DNA of 64,000 bases, taken from assembly GCA_016709385.1 (NCBI GenBank), contig JADJMW010000013.1:62001-126000 (forward strand), written 5' to 3'. Numbering within the stretch: the first letter of the stretch is position 1; each line of letters starts with the position of its first letter. Of this stretch, positions 18,212-26,951 are shown one piece after another. Origin of the DNA: Candidatus Rubrivivax defluviihabitans. Its GTDB lineage: Bacteria; Pseudomonadota; Gammaproteobacteria; Burkholderiales; Burkholderiaceae_C. The translations under genes were made by a program, and so were the position numbers. The notes beneath the pieces were generated by a model. The model worked only from the letters and a program-made list of their open reading frames with translations, was not told the origin of the DNA and made no database searches.

Positions 18212-19135
18212 ATGGAGACCAAGTGGCTGGAGGACTTCGTGAGCCTGGCCGAGACGCGCAGCTTTTCGCGTTCGGCGCATTTGCGGCACGTCACGCAGCC
18301 GGCGTTTTCGCGCCGCATCCAGGCGCTGGAGGCCTGGGCCGGCATCGACCTCGTCGACCGCTCCTCGTACCCGACGCGGCTCACGCCGGCCGGCGAGACC
18401 TTCCATGCCCAGGCGCTGGACATCCTGGAGTCGCTGCAGGCCACGCGCAACATGATGCGCAGCCACCAGGCGGCCGGGCAGGACATGATCGAATTCGCGG
18501 TGCCGCACACGCTGGCCTTCAGTTTCTTCCCGCACTGGCTGATGGGCCTGCGCCCGACCTTCGGTGCCGTGAAGACCCGGCTCACGGCGCTGAACGTGCA
18601 CGACGCGGCGCTGCGCCTCACCGAAGGCGGCTGCGACCTGCTCATCGCCTATCACCACGCGAGCCAGCCGCTGCAGATCAGCGCCGAGCGCTACGAGACG
18701 CTCAATCTCACCACCGAGACGCTGGCCCCCTACGCCAAGGCCGGGCCCGACGGCCAGCCCCTGTTCAGCCTGCCCGGGCGGCCGGGCGGGCGCGTGCCGT
18801 TCCTGAGTTATGCCTCCGGGGCCTACATGGCGCAGCTGGTGGAATTGATCGTGAAGCAGGCGGGCGAGCCGCTGCCGCTGGACCCCATCTACGAGACCGA
18901 CATGGCCGAGGGTCTGAAGGCCATGGCGCTGGAAGGCCACGGCCTGGCCTTCCTGCCGCGCAGTTCGGTGCGCAAGGAACTGGCGTCGCGTCGGCTCGTC
19001 GCCGCCGCGGCGGGCGGCGAGCTGTCGCTGACGATGGAGGTGCGCATCTACCGCGAACGGCCCGGTCATGCCCGCCACCCCAAGGCGGTGGCGCTGAAGC
19101 TGTGGGAGTTCCTGCGCTTGGCGAACCCGGCCTGA
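18212..19135 (+). CDS. LysR-family regulator, HypT-like
   Basis: This 307-residue regulator has an N-terminal winged HTH (WLEDFVSLAETRSFSRSA then QPAFSRRIQALE) and a periplasmic-binding-like effector domain. The order of motifs, METKWLEDF, SYASGAYM, AEGLKAMALEGHGLAFLP, matches E. coli HypT (YjiE), the hypochlorite-responsive LysR protein, from memory of that sequence. HypT senses by methionine oxidation; several Met residues are present here, but equivalence was not tested. It is divergent from the DUF2145 pair and lies upstream of the amino-acid ABC genes, either of which could be its target. Confidence 0.82.
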   Translation: METKWLEDFVSLAETRSFSRSAHLRHVTQPAFSRRIQALEAWAGIDLVDRSSYPTRLTPAGETFHAQALDILESLQATRNMMRSHQAAGQDMIEFAVPHTLAFSFFPHWLMGLRPTFGAVKTRLTALNVHDAALRLTEGGCDLLIAYHHASQPLQISAERYETLNLTTETLAPYAKAGPDGQPLFSLPGRPGGRVPFLSYASGAYMAQLVELIVKQAGEPLPLDPIYETDMAEGLKAMALEGHGLAFLPRSSVRKELASRRLVAAAAGGELSLTMEVRIYRERPGHARHPKAVALKLWEFLRLANPA

Positions 19136-19212
19136 GCGGCCGCCGCCCCCGCGGCGTCGGCGGCGCTTCTAGAATGCCTCGCCATGCGGCCGCTTGCGGC
19201 CTGGAGAATCCG

Positions 19213-20109
19213 ATGCGCCTGCCCCTGCTCGCCGCCGCCCTGTCCATGACCCTGGGTGCCGTCGCCGCGCCCATCGACACGCTGGCCCGGATGAGGGAAA
19301 CGGGCGTGGCGACGATGGGGGTGCGCGAAGCCTCGGGCGCGTTGTCCTACCGCGTCGGCGAGAACGCCTTCGCCGGTTTCCACGTCGAGCTGTGCCAGCG
19401 CGTACTGGGCGACGTGCGGCAGAAGCTGGGCCTGCCGCGGCTGGACATCGCCTACCGCCCGGTGAGTTCGCAGAACCGCATCCCGCTGCTGCTCAACGGC
19501 AGCATCGACATCGAATGCGGCTCCACCACCAATACCACGCAGCGACAGCTCGACGTGGCCTTTGCACCCACCACCTTCGTGGAGGAGACGCGTTTCGCGG
19601 TGAAGGCCGACTCGGGCATCGGCTCGCTGGCGCAGATCGACGGCAAGCGTGTTTCCACCACCACCGGCACCACCGCCGTGCAGGTGATGCGCCGCAAGGC
19701 GCAGGCCGCGGGCGTGACTTTCCAGGCCGTCTTCGGCAAGGACCACGACGACAGCTTCCTGCTCGTGCAGACCGGCCGTGCCGACGCCTTCGTGATGGAC
19801 AGCCAGATCCTGGCCGGCGTCATTGCCCGTTCGGCCAACCCGGCCGACTACCGCATCGTCGACGAAGTGCTTTCGGTGGAGCCGATCGCGATCATGCTGC
19901 GCAAGGACGACCCGGCGTTCAAGCAGGCGGTGGACGACAGCCTGCGCGCGATGATGCGGTCCGGTGAAGTGGCCCGCCTGTACGACAAATGGTTCCTGCA
20001 GCCGATTCCGCCCTTGAACAAACCGCTGGGCCTGCCGGCCAGCGCGGCCACGCGGGCGGCCTGGGCGCGGCCGAATGCGCTGCCGGTGGAATCCTTCCCC
20101 AAGCCGTGA
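19213..20109 (+). CDS. Amino-acid ABC transporter periplasmic binding protein (GltI-like)
   Basis: This 298-residue protein has a signal peptide (MRLPLLAAALSMTLGAVAA) and an SBP_bac_3 domain. GVREASGALSY, LLNGSIDIECGSTTNT and RADAFVMDSQILAG are characteristic of glutamate/aspartate-type binding proteins. It would capture the amino acid in the periplasm and deliver it to an inner-membrane permease. Its stop is 28 bases before the GTG start of the cognate ATPase. No permease gene lies in between or nearby, unlike the usual gltIJKL order. Confidence 0.88.
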   Translation: MRLPLLAAALSMTLGAVAAPIDTLARMRETGVATMGVREASGALSYRVGENAFAGFHVELCQRVLGDVRQKLGLPRLDIAYRPVSSQNRIPLLLNGSIDIECGSTTNTTQRQLDVAFAPTTFVEETRFAVKADSGIGSLAQIDGKRVSTTTGTTAVQVMRRKAQAAGVTFQAVFGKDHDDSFLLVQTGRADAFVMDSQILAGVIARSANPADYRIVDEVLSVEPIAIMLRKDDPAFKQAVDDSLRAMMRSGEVARLYDKWFLQPIPPLNKPLGLPASAATRAAWARPNALPVESFPKP

Positions 20110-20137
20110 CGAGACGGTTTCGACTCGGGCCAGTGCC

Positions 20138-20872
20138 GTGATCCAGATCCAGGGCGTCAGCAAGTGGTACGGCAGCTTCCAGGTGCTCGCCGACTGCTCC
20201 ACGGCTATTTCCAAGGGCGAGGTGGTGGTGGTGTGCGGCCCCTCGGGCAGCGGCAAGAGCACGCTGATCAAGACCGTGAATGCGCTGGAGCCGTTCCAGC
20301 AGGGCGACATCACGGTCGACGGCATCAGCCTGCGTGACCCGAAGACCAACCTGCCCAGGCTGCGCGCACGCGTCGGCATGGTGTTCCAGCATTTCGAGCT
20401 CTTTCCGCACCTGAGCGTGACCGAGAACCTGACGCTGGCGCAGGTGCGCGTGCTCGGCCGCAGCAAGGACGAGGCGCTGGCGCGCGGGTTGAAGATGCTC
20501 GACCGCGTCGGCCTCATGGTGCACAAGGACAAGTTCCCGGGCCAGCTCTCGGGTGGCCAGCAGCAGCGCGTGGCCATTGCGCGCGCGCTGAGCATGGATC
20601 CCATCGTGATGCTGTTCGACGAGCCCACCTCGGCGCTCGACCCCGAGATGGTGGGCGAGGTGCTCGACGTCATGGTGCAGCTCGCCCAGGAAGGCATGAC
20701 GATGATGGTCGTCACGCACGAGATGGGCTTTGCGAAGAAGGTCAGCCACCGCGTCGTCTTCATGGACCAGGGCCGCATCGTCGAGGACTGCCCGAAGTCC
20801 GAGTTCTTCGGCCACCCCGAGGCGCGCTCGCCGCGGGCGCGGGAGTTCCTGTCCAAGATCCTCGCGCATTGA
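20138..20872 (+). CDS. Amino-acid ABC transporter ATP-binding protein (GltL/GlnQ-like)
   Basis: This 244-residue ABC ATPase has Walker A GPSGSGKST, signature LSGGQQQR and Walker B VMLFDEPTSALDP, with the GMVFQHFELFPH Q-loop typical of polar amino-acid importers. The GTG at 20138 (GTG ATC CAG) is taken as start; no ATG fits. It follows the binding protein directly and is probably co-transcribed. The missing permeases must be encoded elsewhere if the transporter works. Confidence 0.88.
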   Translation: MIQIQGVSKWYGSFQVLADCSTAISKGEVVVVCGPSGSGKSTLIKTVNALEPFQQGDITVDGISLRDPKTNLPRLRARVGMVFQHFELFPHLSVTENLTLAQVRVLGRSKDEALARGLKMLDRVGLMVHKDKFPGQLSGGQQQRVAIARALSMDPIVMLFDEPTSALDPEMVGEVLDVMVQLAQEGMTMMVVTHEMGFAKKVSHRVVFMDQGRIVEDCPKSEFFGHPEARSPRAREFLSKILAH

Positions 20873-20937
20873 ACGCAAGCGGCATCCGCGTCCGCGACGG
20901 CGCCAGGGCGCGGTGCGGCGATGGGACAATCGCCGCC

Positions 20938-21969
20938 ATGCCCGAGACGCTGACACTCACCCGCCCCGACGACTGGCACCTGCACCTGCGCGACGGCGCC
21001 GCGCTGGCGGCCGTGCTGCCCCATACCGCGCGCCAGTTCGGCCGCGCCATCGTGATGCCCAACCTGCGGCCGGCGGTGACCACCACGGCGCTGGCGCTGG
21101 CCTACCGCGAACGCATCCTGGCCGCGCGGCCGGTGCGTGCGGACTTCGAGCCGCTGATGACGCTGTACCTCACCGACAACACGCCGCCCGAGGAGATCCG
21201 TCGCGCGAAGGCGGCCGGCGTGGTGGCGCTCAAGCTCTACCCGGCCGGTGCCACGACGAACAGCGACGCCGGCGTCACCGACCTGCGCCGCTGCCATGCG
21301 ACGCTGGACGCCATGCAGCGCGAAGGCCTGCTGCTGCTGGTGCACGGCGAGGTCACCGACCCCGAGGTCGACATCTTCGACCGCGAGGCGGTTTTCATCG
21401 ACCGCGTGATGCAGCCGCTGCGCCGTGACTTCCCGGCGCTGAAGGTCGTGTTCGAGCACATCACGACGCAGGACGCGGCCGACTACGTGGCCGGCAGCAG
21501 CGCATTCACCGCCGCCACGATCACCGCGCACCACCTGCTCTACAACCGCAATGCCCTCTTCACCGGCGGCCTGCGCCCGCATTACTACTGCCTGCCGGTG
21601 CTGAAGAAGGAACACCACCGCCAGGCGCTGGTGCGCGCGGCCACCGGCGGCAGCCCGAAATTCTTTCTCGGCACCGACAGCGCGCCGCACGCTGCCTTGA
21701 TGAAGGAGCAGTCGGTGTGCGGCGCTGGCTGCTACACCGCGCCGGCCGCACTGGAGATGTATGCCGAGGCCTTCGAGGCCGCCGGCGCGCTGCACCGGTT
21801 GGAGGCCTTTGCCAGTTTCTTCGGCGCCGACTTCTACGGCCTGCCGCGCAACACCGGCAGCGTGACGCTGCAGCGCCGGGCCTGGACGCTGCCAGAGACG
21901 CTGCCCTTCGGCGACACGCTCATCAAGCCGCTGCGTGGCGGCGAAACCCTGAACTGGAAGCTCGCATGA
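20938..21969 (+). CDS. pyrC: Dihydroorotase PyrC
   Basis: This 343-residue enzyme catalyses the third step of pyrimidine synthesis, carbamoyl-aspartate to dihydroorotate. Zinc ligands are visible: DDWHLHLRDG (His14, His16), the carboxylated lysine in ALKLYPAG, VHGEV, FEHITT and the catalytic Asp in LGTDSAPH. Length and motifs match type II (E. coli-like) dihydroorotase. ATG 20938 gives the family N-terminus MPETLTLTRPDDW. Its stop overlaps the start of the NYN gene (ATGA), so the two are translationally coupled. Confidence 0.96.
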   Translation: MPETLTLTRPDDWHLHLRDGAALAAVLPHTARQFGRAIVMPNLRPAVTTTALALAYRERILAARPVRADFEPLMTLYLTDNTPPEEIRRAKAAGVVALKLYPAGATTNSDAGVTDLRRCHATLDAMQREGLLLLVHGEVTDPEVDIFDREAVFIDRVMQPLRRDFPALKVVFEHITTQDAADYVAGSSAFTAATITAHHLLYNRNALFTGGLRPHYYCLPVLKKEHHRQALVRAATGGSPKFFLGTDSAPHAALMKEQSVCGAGCYTAPAALEMYAEAFEAAGALHRLEAFASFFGADFYGLPRNTGSVTLQRRAWTLPETLPFGDTLIKPLRGGETLNWKLA

Positions 21970-22904
21970 CCCCCGACCGCGTGATGCTGCTCATCGATGC
22001 CGACAACGTGTCGGTCGACGTCGTCGAGCAGGCGGTGGCGCACCTGCTGGAGGCACATGGTGCGCTGCACGTGCGCCGCGCCTATTGCACGGCCGAGAGT
22101 GCGCTCAAGCACCAGGCGGTCTTCCGGCGGCTTTCGATCAAGCCCATGGTCAACCTGAGCACGGGCAAGAATTCCACCGACATCGCCTTGGCCGTGGACG
22201 CGGTTGACCTGGTGCTGGCCGAGCGGCCCGACGTGGTGGCCATCGCTTCGTCGGACTCCGACTTCGCACCGCTGGTGGCACGGCTGCGCGAGAAGGGCTG
22301 CCGCGTGGTGGGCATCGGCCAGGAAGGCAAGACCGGCGAGGAGACGCTGCAGGTCTACGACGAGTTCACGGTCATGGCCCATCGCCGGGCCGGTGCGGCG
22401 GCCGCGGCCAGGCCGGCGCGCAAGACCGCCGCCCGCGGCACGGCGAAGACGGCGACGAAGATGGCGGCCAGGGCGGCGACCCAGGCGGAGGCGAGTCCGG
22501 CGGATCCTTCCGCGGCCGAGACCGGGCACGCCACGGCGGCAGCGACGCCCGCCAAGACGCCGGTGCGCAAGACGGGCACGCGGCGCAAGGCGGCGGCGCC
22601 CGCAGCCGCCGCAGCGGCACCGCCGCCAGCGCCGCCTGTTCCCGAGAAGGTGCAGCAGATGCTGGCGCTGCTGCCCGAACTCGCGCGCGGCGGCACGCTG
22701 GAACTGCGCGTGGCGTCGGTGCGGCTGCGCGACGCCGGGCTGCTGAGCCGCGGCGGTTCGTCGACCCGGCTCTTCGGCCAGTTCCCCGACCGCTTCGAAC
22801 TGTTGCCGGCGGGCAACCCGAATCACGTGCGGCTGCAGGCGCCCGAGGCGGCGCCGGCCCAAGGCCCTGCGCGGCGCGGGTTCGGCCGCCGCGCCGCCAC
22901 TTGA
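21966..22904 (+). CDS. NYN-domain (PIN-like nuclease) protein with OST-HTH/LOTUS C-terminus
   Basis: This 312-residue protein starts with a NYN/LabA-like domain (about residues 1-140). VMLLIDADNVS, KNSTDIALAVDAVDL and ASSDSDFAPLVARLREKG hold the acidic residues of a PIN-like metal-dependent RNase. A long Ala/Pro/Lys-rich linker (about 145-215) leads to a C-terminal module beginning VQQMLALLPELARGGT that resembles OST-HTH/LOTUS RNA-binding domains. It is coupled to pyrC by an ATGA overlap. An RNA-processing or RNA-decay role is inferred from the domains only. Confidence 0.85.
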   Translation: MTPDRVMLLIDADNVSVDVVEQAVAHLLEAHGALHVRRAYCTAESALKHQAVFRRLSIKPMVNLSTGKNSTDIALAVDAVDLVLAERPDVVAIASSDSDFAPLVARLREKGCRVVGIGQEGKTGEETLQVYDEFTVMAHRRAGAAAAARPARKTAARGTAKTATKMAARAATQAEASPADPSAAETGHATAAATPAKTPVRKTGTRRKAAAPAAAAAAPPPAPPVPEKVQQMLALLPELARGGTLELRVASVRLRDAGLLSRGGSSTRLFGQFPDRFELLPAGNPNHVRLQAPEAAPAQGPARRGFGRRAAT

Positions 22905-22975
22905 AAGCCCGCCGGCGGCCCTAACATCTAGCCCGATCTCAACCGACCGTGCGCCCCGACCGGCGCCGCCTGACC

Positions 22976-23851
22976 ATGAAACGTGTGCTGCTGTTCCTTG
23001 CGACCAACCTGGCCGTCATCCTGGTGCTGGGCATTGCCGCCAGTGTGCTGGGGGTCAACCGCTTCCTCACGGCCGAGGGGCTGGACCTCGGTTTGCTGCT
23101 CGGCTTTGCCGCGCTCATCGGATTCGGCGGCGCCATCATCTCGCTGCTGATCAGCAAGCCGATGGCCAAGTGGAGCACCAAGGCGCAGGTCATCAACGAC
23201 TCCACCGACCCCACGCACCGCTGGCTCGTCGGCACCGTGCAGGGCTTCGCGCAGAAGGCCGGCATCGGCATGCCCGAGGTCGCCATCTACGACGGCGCGC
23301 CCAATGCCTTCGCCACCGGCGCGTTCAAGAATTCGGCACTGGTGGCGGTGTCCACCGGGCTGCTGCAAAGCATGAGCCGCGACGAGGTCGAGGCCGTCAT
23401 CGGCCATGAAGTGGCGCACGTGGCCAATGGCGACATGGTCACGCTGACGCTGATCCAGGGCGTGATGAACACCTTCGTGGTCTTCCTGTCGCGCGTGATC
23501 GGCTATTTCGTCGACCGCGTGATCCTGAAGAACGAACGCGACGGCGTGGGCATCGGCTACATCGTGACGACGATCGTGCTCGATATCGTGCTCGGCATCC
23601 TGGCCGCCATCATCGTGGCCTGGTTCTCGCGCCAGCGCGAATACCGCGCCGACGCCGGCGCCGCAGCGCTGATGGGGCGCAAGCAGCCGATGATCAACGC
23701 GCTGGCGCGCCTGGGCGGGCTCGACCCGGGCGAGTTGCCCAAGACGGTGGCCAACATGGGCATCAGCAGCCGGCCCAGCGGCCTGATGGCGCTGATGTCC
23801 AGCCACCCGCCCGTCGAGGACCGCATCCGCGCGCTGCAGGCGGCGCCGTGA
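22976..23851 (+). CDS. htpX: Membrane zinc protease HtpX
   Basis: This 291-residue M48-family metalloprotease degrades misfolded inner-membrane proteins. It has two N-terminal transmembrane helices (about 5-60), the zinc motif HEVAH at 144-148, a second pair of hydrophobic helices, and the downstream glutamate ligand in SRQREYRADAG. The C-terminal SSHPPVEDRIRAL is typical of HtpX. ATG 22976 gives the usual MKRVLLFL start. It ends about 40 bases before a hairpin that faces the convergent acylase gene. Confidence 0.95.
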   Translation: MKRVLLFLATNLAVILVLGIAASVLGVNRFLTAEGLDLGLLLGFAALIGFGGAIISLLISKPMAKWSTKAQVINDSTDPTHRWLVGTVQGFAQKAGIGMPEVAIYDGAPNAFATGAFKNSALVAVSTGLLQSMSRDEVEAVIGHEVAHVANGDMVTLTLIQGVMNTFVVFLSRVIGYFVDRVILKNERDGVGIGYIVTTIVLDIVLGILAAIIVAWFSRQREYRADAGAAALMGRKQPMINALARLGGLDPGELPKTVANMGISSRPSGLMALMSSHPPVEDRIRALQAAP

Positions 23852-23892
23852 GCCTGCGATAACCGCCCGCGCGGTCGATCGGCTGCACGAGG

Positions 23893-23917
23893 AAAAAAGG
23901 GCCCCCGCGGGGGCCCT
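23893..23917 (-). terminator. Rho-independent terminator of the minus-strand acylase operon
   Basis: A perfect 20-base palindrome (AGGGCCCCCGCGGGGGCCCT, 23898-23917) is flanked by six A on the plus strand, that is six T on the minus strand. It therefore terminates transcription arriving from the acylase gene at 23944. Its stem may also slow plus-strand transcription leaving htpX, but no plus-strand T tract is present. Confidence 0.85.
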
Positions 23918-23943
23918 CGTCGCTGGCGGCGTCGCGTGTCCGT

Positions 23944-26307
23944 TCAGGGACGGGTGAGCCGCAGCACCCCGCCGACACGCTCGCGCGCCACGTCTTCCGG
24001 GTGGAAGGGCAGGGTGGGCCAGGTCTTGGCCGAGAACAGGCGCAACTGGTCGGTGGCGTGCGGCGAGGCCGGGTTGGTGCTCTGCCCGTAAGTCAGGATG
24101 GCTTGCGCCACCGGCCCGCGATCGTCGAAGGTGACGGTCTGGATATAGCTGCTGCCGTAGTCGATGCGCAGGCCCTGCGCCGTGATGCCGGGTGCGAACT
24201 GGTTGCCCAGGTTGTTCAGTACGCCCTCGAATTCGTCGCCGCCGTGCAGTGCGATCGGCTCATCGGTGAACAGCGGCCGCTGCACGCTGCCCAGCGGTGC
24301 GTCGAGCGCGAAGCCCGCCTTGCGCACTGCAGCCACGGCGCCGGCCAGCGTCTCCCACACCTTGCTGGCCACCGTGGCGTCGTCCATCTTCAAGCCGGCC
24401 GGGGTGGCCATCGGCTGCTTGCCGTCGAAGGGTACCCGGTACACGCCGGGAATGGCCCGCGCGCTGCGCCAGAATTCGCGGAACAGGTGCGCGCCGCGCG
24501 CGTCGAGTTCGTTGCGGCGGTTCCAGCCGGCCAGGGCGGTGCAGCCGTCGCGCACGGCGTCGCGCAGCGCCTCGGCCGCCGGCGGCGCCGTCGTGCAGGC
24601 GGCCAGCAGGTCGGGCAGCACCGCGCCGGCCATGAAATTGCGGTTCTGGAACAGCTGCTGCTGCACCGCCGTCGCCGTGACCTTGCCGCGCGACAGCAAT
24701 TCGGGGATCTCGCTCAGCCCGGCGCGTGTGCGCGGGCGTTCGACGCGGGCCTCGCCCACCAGCGGCGAGATGCCTTCGAGGCGCTGTTCCGGGTGGGTGT
24801 AGACGAAGCTGTCGTTGCTGTTGTGCACCCAGTCGCCGCGGATGGCCACCGGCATGCGCTGGATCGGCGTCAGCCCCGGCACCGGCGAAGCCGGGTCGCG
24901 GCGCCAGCCGCAGTCGCTCTTCGAGCCGTCGAGCACCACCAGTCCGGCCGCGACGCGCAGCGCGGCGGCCGGCTTGCTGGGTGCGCAGCGTTCGAGCTGC
25001 GCGGCGTCGACGTCGGGCACCACGCTGACGTCGGCATACATGGCGTTGCCCTGGCGGTCGACAGCCACGGTGTTGACCCACGGGATGCCCAGGTTGGCGT
25101 GCGCCTGGTGGATCTCCTGCACGCTGCGGGAGCGGTTGATGGCCTCCCAGCTGGCGATGAAGCGGACATTGCCGGCGTTGGCGTCCTGCAGCGCATAGGC
25201 GGTCTTCGCGGTCCAGTTCAGGCCGGCGCGCGGAACCACGACCACGGGGCCCCAGCGCGTGGTCCAGACCGTCGTCGACTTGCGCGTCTGGGCGCCGTCG
25301 GCACCGCGCACGTCGATGGTCAGTTCACGCGCGGTCATCTTCACCGGCTGGCCGTCGAGCAGGTAGCTGGTGGCGTTCCCGGGCACCAGGGCCAGTTCGT
25401 GCAGCGTGAAGCGCTTGCCGGTGGACACCGTGTGCGACCAGGCCACGTCCTTGTTGAAGCCGACGCTGACCATCGCGCCATGGCCGGTGCTGGCGCCCAT
25501 GACGTCGATCTGCCCCGGCACCGTGAGGTGCATCTGCCAGAAGCGGTTCACGCCCATCCAGGGGAAGTGCGGGTTGCCCAGCAGCAGCCCGCTGCCGTTG
25601 GCCGTGGTCTGGCGTCCGAACGCCCAGGCGTTGGAGCCGAGTGGCGAATCGAGCAGGCCGGCCTCTCGCATGGCCTCGGCGGCGTCGGCCAGGTTCAGCG
25701 GCAACTCGGTGGTCGTGGCCGCCGCGGTGGCGGCGGGCGGCTTGGCCGCCAGCATGGCGTCGGCCAGCGCGACGATGCCGGCCTGCGACATGGTCGTCTC
25801 CTGCAGGCGGGCAAAGTCCGCCGCCGTCATCGGCTGCACCCAGGGCTGGCCGTTGCAGGCCGCCGGCAGCTGGCCGGCCTGGTCGGCCAGGAAGCGGTTG
25901 TAGCCGGCCACGTAGCCGCGCATCTGGGCTTGCGTGCTGGCGTCGGTGGCCGCCCAGGCCCTGGCCAGCGCGGCGTCGTCCATGTGCGCCGCGATGAAGA
26001 AGTCGATCTGCTCGTTGGGCAGCACGCGCCGGCCCAGCAGCGCGCTGGCCGTGGGCCCGAACCAGCGCGAGCGCTGGCCGCGCACGGTGACGAGTTGCTG
26101 CGCCGTCTGGCAGACGTTGTCCTGCGCGTGCGCATAGGCCACGCCGTAGGCCAGCGTCTCGATGTCGGGTGCGCTGATGTGCGGCACGCCGTGGGCGGTG
26201 CGCACGATGGTCGCGGTGCGCGATTCGGGCGCGATCGGCATGGCGCAGCCGGCCAGCCACAACGTCGCCGCCAGGGCCAGCGGGGGGGCGATGGGAAATG
26301 CCTTCAT
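23944..26307 (-). CDS. Penicillin acylase-family lipoprotein (possible AHL acylase)
   Basis: This 787-residue Ntn-hydrolase precursor begins with a lipoprotein signal (LWLAGC, Cys21). The autocatalytic nucleophile is Ser225 in LGSNAWAFG, preceded by the alpha-chain and spacer, and the beta-chain has the expected GNPHFPWMG, TGHGAMVSVGFNKDVAW segments. Relatives cleave amides: penicillins, acyl-homoserine lactones (PvdQ, QuiP) or aculeacin. Quorum-signal degradation is possible but not shown. It is last in a minus-strand run after the CMD peroxidase and the ABC protein, and it is followed by a strong terminator. Confidence 0.9.
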   Translation of the reverse strand: MKAFPIAPPLALAATLWLAGCAMPIAPESRTATIVRTAHGVPHISAPDIETLAYGVAYAHAQDNVCQTAQQLVTVRGQRSRWFGPTASALLGRRVLPNEQIDFFIAAHMDDAALARAWAATDASTQAQMRGYVAGYNRFLADQAGQLPAACNGQPWVQPMTAADFARLQETTMSQAGIVALADAMLAAKPPAATAAATTTELPLNLADAAEAMREAGLLDSPLGSNAWAFGRQTTANGSGLLLGNPHFPWMGVNRFWQMHLTVPGQIDVMGASTGHGAMVSVGFNKDVAWSHTVSTGKRFTLHELALVPGNATSYLLDGQPVKMTARELTIDVRGADGAQTRKSTTVWTTRWGPVVVVPRAGLNWTAKTAYALQDANAGNVRFIASWEAINRSRSVQEIHQAHANLGIPWVNTVAVDRQGNAMYADVSVVPDVDAAQLERCAPSKPAAALRVAAGLVVLDGSKSDCGWRRDPASPVPGLTPIQRMPVAIRGDWVHNSNDSFVYTHPEQRLEGISPLVGEARVERPRTRAGLSEIPELLSRGKVTATAVQQQLFQNRNFMAGAVLPDLLAACTTAPPAAEALRDAVRDGCTALAGWNRRNELDARGAHLFREFWRSARAIPGVYRVPFDGKQPMATPAGLKMDDATVASKVWETLAGAVAAVRKAGFALDAPLGSVQRPLFTDEPIALHGGDEFEGVLNNLGNQFAPGITAQGLRIDYGSSYIQTVTFDDRGPVAQAILTYGQSTNPASPHATDQLRLFSAKTWPTLPFHPEDVARERVGGVLRLTRP

Positions 26308-26346
26308 GGTTCTCGGTTTCCTCGTTGTCGTGGTGGGCGGTGGTGC

Positions 26347-26937
26347 TCAGGACCGGGACTTCGGTACCCGTCCCATCAGGTAGAACTCGTCGTTCGGCCG
26401 CATGCCGCTCAGATTGGCCAGGCGGTTGCTCAGGCCGAAGAAGGCGCTGATGGCGCCGATGTCCCAGATGTCGTCGTCGCTGAAGCCATGGCCGCGCAGC
26501 GTGGCGAAGTCGCCGTCTTCGACGAGGTGCGAAGCGGTGGTGATCTTGAACGCGAAGTCGAGCATGGCGCGCTGGCGCGGCGTGATGTCGGCCTTGCGGT
26601 AGTTCACCGCCAGCTGGTCGGCGATGAGCGGCTTCTTCTCGTAGACGCGCAGGATGGCGCCGTGCGCCACCACGCAGTACAGGCACTGGTTGGCGGCCGA
26701 GGTCACGACGATGATCATCTCGCGCTCGCCCTTGCTCAACGAGCCGGTGTCCTTGAGCAGCAGCGCGTCGTGGTAGGCCATGAAGGCGCGCCACTCGGCC
26801 GGTCGGTGCGCCAGCGCCAGGAAGACATTCGGCACGAAGCCGGCCTTCTGCTGCACCTCCAGGATGCGCGTGCGCAGGTCCTCGGGCAGGTCCTTCAGTT
26901 CGGGCACGGGGTAGCGCGAAATCTGCGGCAGGGTCAT
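26347..26937 (-). CDS. Peroxidase-related carboxymuconolactone decarboxylase (AhpD-like) protein
   Basis: This 196-residue protein has the CMD/AhpD core with the redox pair CLYC followed by VVAHG, where His acts with the two cysteines in alkylhydroperoxide reduction. Downstream DFAFKITTASH and DDDIWDIGAISAFFGLSNRLAN are features of the uncharacterised peroxidase-related subfamily. ATG 26937 is clear. It lies 14 bases downstream of the ABC transporter gene and 39 bases upstream of the acylase, so all three are probably one operon. Oxidant defence is inferred. Confidence 0.88.
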   Translation of the reverse strand: MTLPQISRYPVPELKDLPEDLRTRILEVQQKAGFVPNVFLALAHRPAEWRAFMAYHDALLLKDTGSLSKGEREMIIVVTSAANQCLYCVVAHGAILRVYEKKPLIADQLAVNYRKADITPRQRAMLDFAFKITTASHLVEDGDFATLRGHGFSDDDIWDIGAISAFFGLSNRLANLSGMRPNDEFYLMGRVPKSRS

Positions 26938-26951
26938 GGCTGGGTTCTCCT

